Assembly: GCA_947488815.1 (NCBI GenBank)
Contig: CANLCC010000077.1
Coordinates: 1-6,056, forward strand
DNA: 6,056 nt
Direction: 5' to 3'
From: CAIQIA01 sp945861105
GTDB taxonomy: Bacteria > Cyanobacteriota > Cyanobacteriia > PCC-6307 > Cyanobiaceae
The translations under genes were made by a program, and so were the position numbers. The notes beneath the pieces were generated by a model. The model worked only from the letters and a program-made list of their open reading frames with translations, was not told where the DNA came from and made no database searches. The stretch's first letter is position 1. Every line of letters begins with the position of its first letter. Below are positions 5,134 through 6,056 of the stretch, in pieces.

Positions 5134-5578
5134 CGGGCAGCGGTTCGGAGCGACCATCCGCCGGTTTCGCCGCCGGGCTGGGGGCCGACCCCGTCGGCTT
5201 CGGCGTGGTCAACAGGGTGTTCCTGGGCTCGCCCACGACCTGACGACCGGTGGGGTCAATGGTGATCTCGGTGCGGACGGTGGGGGGCAGGTTGAGCTGC
5301 TGCCAGCCCGGACTGCCGCCGTTGAACCGGAAGGTGTGTCCCTTTGCATCCGTGCGGATGCGGCAGGGGCCGCCCCCAACGCTGAACATGCAGTCAGCGG
5401 GGCGGTATTTCTCCAATCCACCGTTGAGACGCACCGCCACATTGCGGGCGAGGTTGGCCGCCCGCTGCTCCGACAGGCCATCGGCCCGGGCCGACAGCGG
5501 TGAGGCAAGCGGCGTGGCGGGGGCAACGAGGGCGGCCAGCAGCAACAACCGTGGCAGTCGATGGAGCGGGGACACCAT
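5102..5578 (-). CDS. Secreted hypothetical protein with proline-rich tail (158 aa)
   Basis: The N-terminus is a clear signal peptide: basic HRLPR, a leucine/alanine core (about 11-27), and an AxA site ending near residue 32 (SARA before DGL). The mature part begins with a short helix (SEQRAANLARNVAVRLNGGL) and continues into a beta-like region with two cysteines, C63 and C72, that could form a disulfide after export. Residues 124 onward are rich in Pro, Ser, Ala and Lys and look disordered. I do not recognise the family. ATG 5578 overlaps the peptidase stop as TGATG, with AGGA just upstream; GTG at 5581 would add one residue. The last 32 bases overlap the 3' end of the convergent aspartoacylase gene. 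It is likely periplasmic or cell-surface; role unknown. Confidence 0.75.
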   Translation of the reverse strand: MVSPLHRLPRLLLLAALVAPATPLASPLSARADGLSEQRAANLARNVAVRLNGGLEKYRPADCMFSVGGGPCRIRTDAKGHTFRFNGGSPGWQQLNLPPTVRTEITIDPTGRQVVGEPRNTLLTTPKPTGSAPSPAAKPADGRSEPLPVKPPSPSARP

Positions 5579-6056
5579 CACGATCCTGAGGACTTCGGCG
5601 GAGAGGCTAGGGCCGACAGCCCGAGCACCCGTCGGAAGAAGCGTTCACTGGCGTCCTGCACGAAACGCTGCACAGCCGGACTGCGGAAGCCGTGGCCCTC
5701 GTCCTCGAAGCAGACCAGCTCGACGGTGCCCCCCTGCTGTCGCAGGGCCGCCGCCAGGGCTTCGGTCTGGGCCGGTGGCACCACCCGATCGCGCAGCCCC
5801 TGGAACAGGATCACCGGCCGCCGCAGGCGATCGAGCCCGTGCAGCGGCGACCGGGCCCGGTCGACCGCCTGGGCCTGGGGCCAGGGACCGATGAGGCGAT
5901 CGAGGTAACCGGCCTCGAAACGGTGGGTGTCATGGCGCAGCTGCTCCAGGTCGGTGACGGCATAGCGGCAGGCCCCCGCACGGAACACGGGGTGGGCGAT
6001 CAGGGCCGCCAGGGTGGTGAGGCCGCCGGCACTGCCCCCTTCGATGGCCACGGCCG
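5578..6056 (-). CDS. S9-family serine peptidase (prolyl oligopeptidase-like), C-terminal part
   Basis: This is the alpha/beta-hydrolase end of an S9 peptidase, cut by the right edge of the window. The visible part begins with RPVAIEGGSAGG-like context; the elbow GGSAGG carries the nucleophile Ser (seventh residue after the edge GTG codon at 6051). The remaining triad is present in order and spacing: Asp in GLRDRVVPP (position 88 by the same count) and His in DEGHGF (position 120). FEAGYLDRLIGPWPQ and PVILFQGLRD also fit acylaminoacyl-peptidase/DPP-IV-like members. GTG 6051 is internal: it falls in the middle of the catalytic domain and the frame continues open to the edge, so the N-terminal beta-propeller and most of the protein lie outside. 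The stop overlaps the start of the secreted-protein gene, pointing to a two-gene transcript. Confidence 0.9.
   Translation of the reverse strand, partial: AVAIEGGSAGGLTTLAALIAHPVFRAGACRYAVTDLEQLRHDTHRFEAGYLDRLIGPWPQAQAVDRARSPLHGLDRLRRPVILFQGLRDRVVPPAQTEALAAALRQQGGTVELVCFEDEGHGFRSPAVQRFVQDASERFFRRVLGLSALASPPKSSGS

Noticed and set aside
5250..5908. Plus-strand frames of 214 and 115 codons over the right-hand gene pair
   Set aside because: They oppose a peptidase with an intact Ser-Asp-His triad and a protein with a clear signal peptide; their own composition is Arg/Pro/Ala-rich without recognisable pattern.
5578..6051. Complete 157-aa hydrolase starting at 6051
   Set aside because: The GTG lies only six codons before the catalytic Ser, the fold would lack its core, and the frame is open to the edge, so the gene is simply cut by the window.

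Overview
The window looks like a piece of a GC-rich cyanobacterial chromosome, most likely from the Synechococcus/Cyanobium (picocyanobacterial) group. The evidence is a split three-gene proton-translocating transhydrogenase (pntAA-pntAB-pntB), a short CP12-like Calvin-cycle regulator with the C-terminal Cys pair, a 'probable aspartoacylase' of the kind found in picocyanobacteria, and two copies of the cyanobacterial palindrome GCGATCGC (1651-1658 and 4857-4864). The genus is inference.

Left part (1-890): a possible minus-strand gene start runs off the left edge (1-67). A gene-free stretch follows (68-280) that can fold into a branched, RNA-like structure. Two small plus-strand genes of unknown function come next (281-529 and 606-788). 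The second converges on the CP12-like gene, and a strong intrinsic terminator oriented for the minus strand (about 821-846) lies between them.

Centre (888-5133): the CP12-like gene (minus strand, 888-1106) and the pnt operon (plus strand, from 1294) diverge from a 187-base intergenic region. The operon is very compact. pntAA, pntAB, pntB and an aspartoacylase-family deacylase follow one another with three consecutive 4-base stop/start overlaps (ATGA, ATGA, GTGA), so the four products are probably translationally coupled. The transhydrogenase uses the proton gradient to drive NADH + NADP+ to NAD+ + NADPH. CP12 proteins gate GAPDH and phosphoribulokinase in response to redox state and the NAD(H)/NADP(H) ratio, so the two divergent units plausibly act on the same pyridine-nucleotide balance.

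Right part (5102-6056): a minus-strand pair. The C-terminal part of an S9-family serine peptidase (its N-terminus lies beyond the right edge) is coupled by a TGATG overlap to a small secreted protein with a proline-rich tail. The 3' end of the secreted-protein gene overlaps the 3' end of the aspartoacylase gene.

The most notable points are the CP12/pnt divergence, a transhydrogenase that lacks both histidines described at the membrane proton-channel positions (E. coli beta-His91 and Thermus alpha2-His42), a deacylase without the Arg that aspartoacylase uses for its substrate side chain, and the branched foldable leader at about 100-222. I see no CRISPR array, insertion sequence, tRNA or rRNA.
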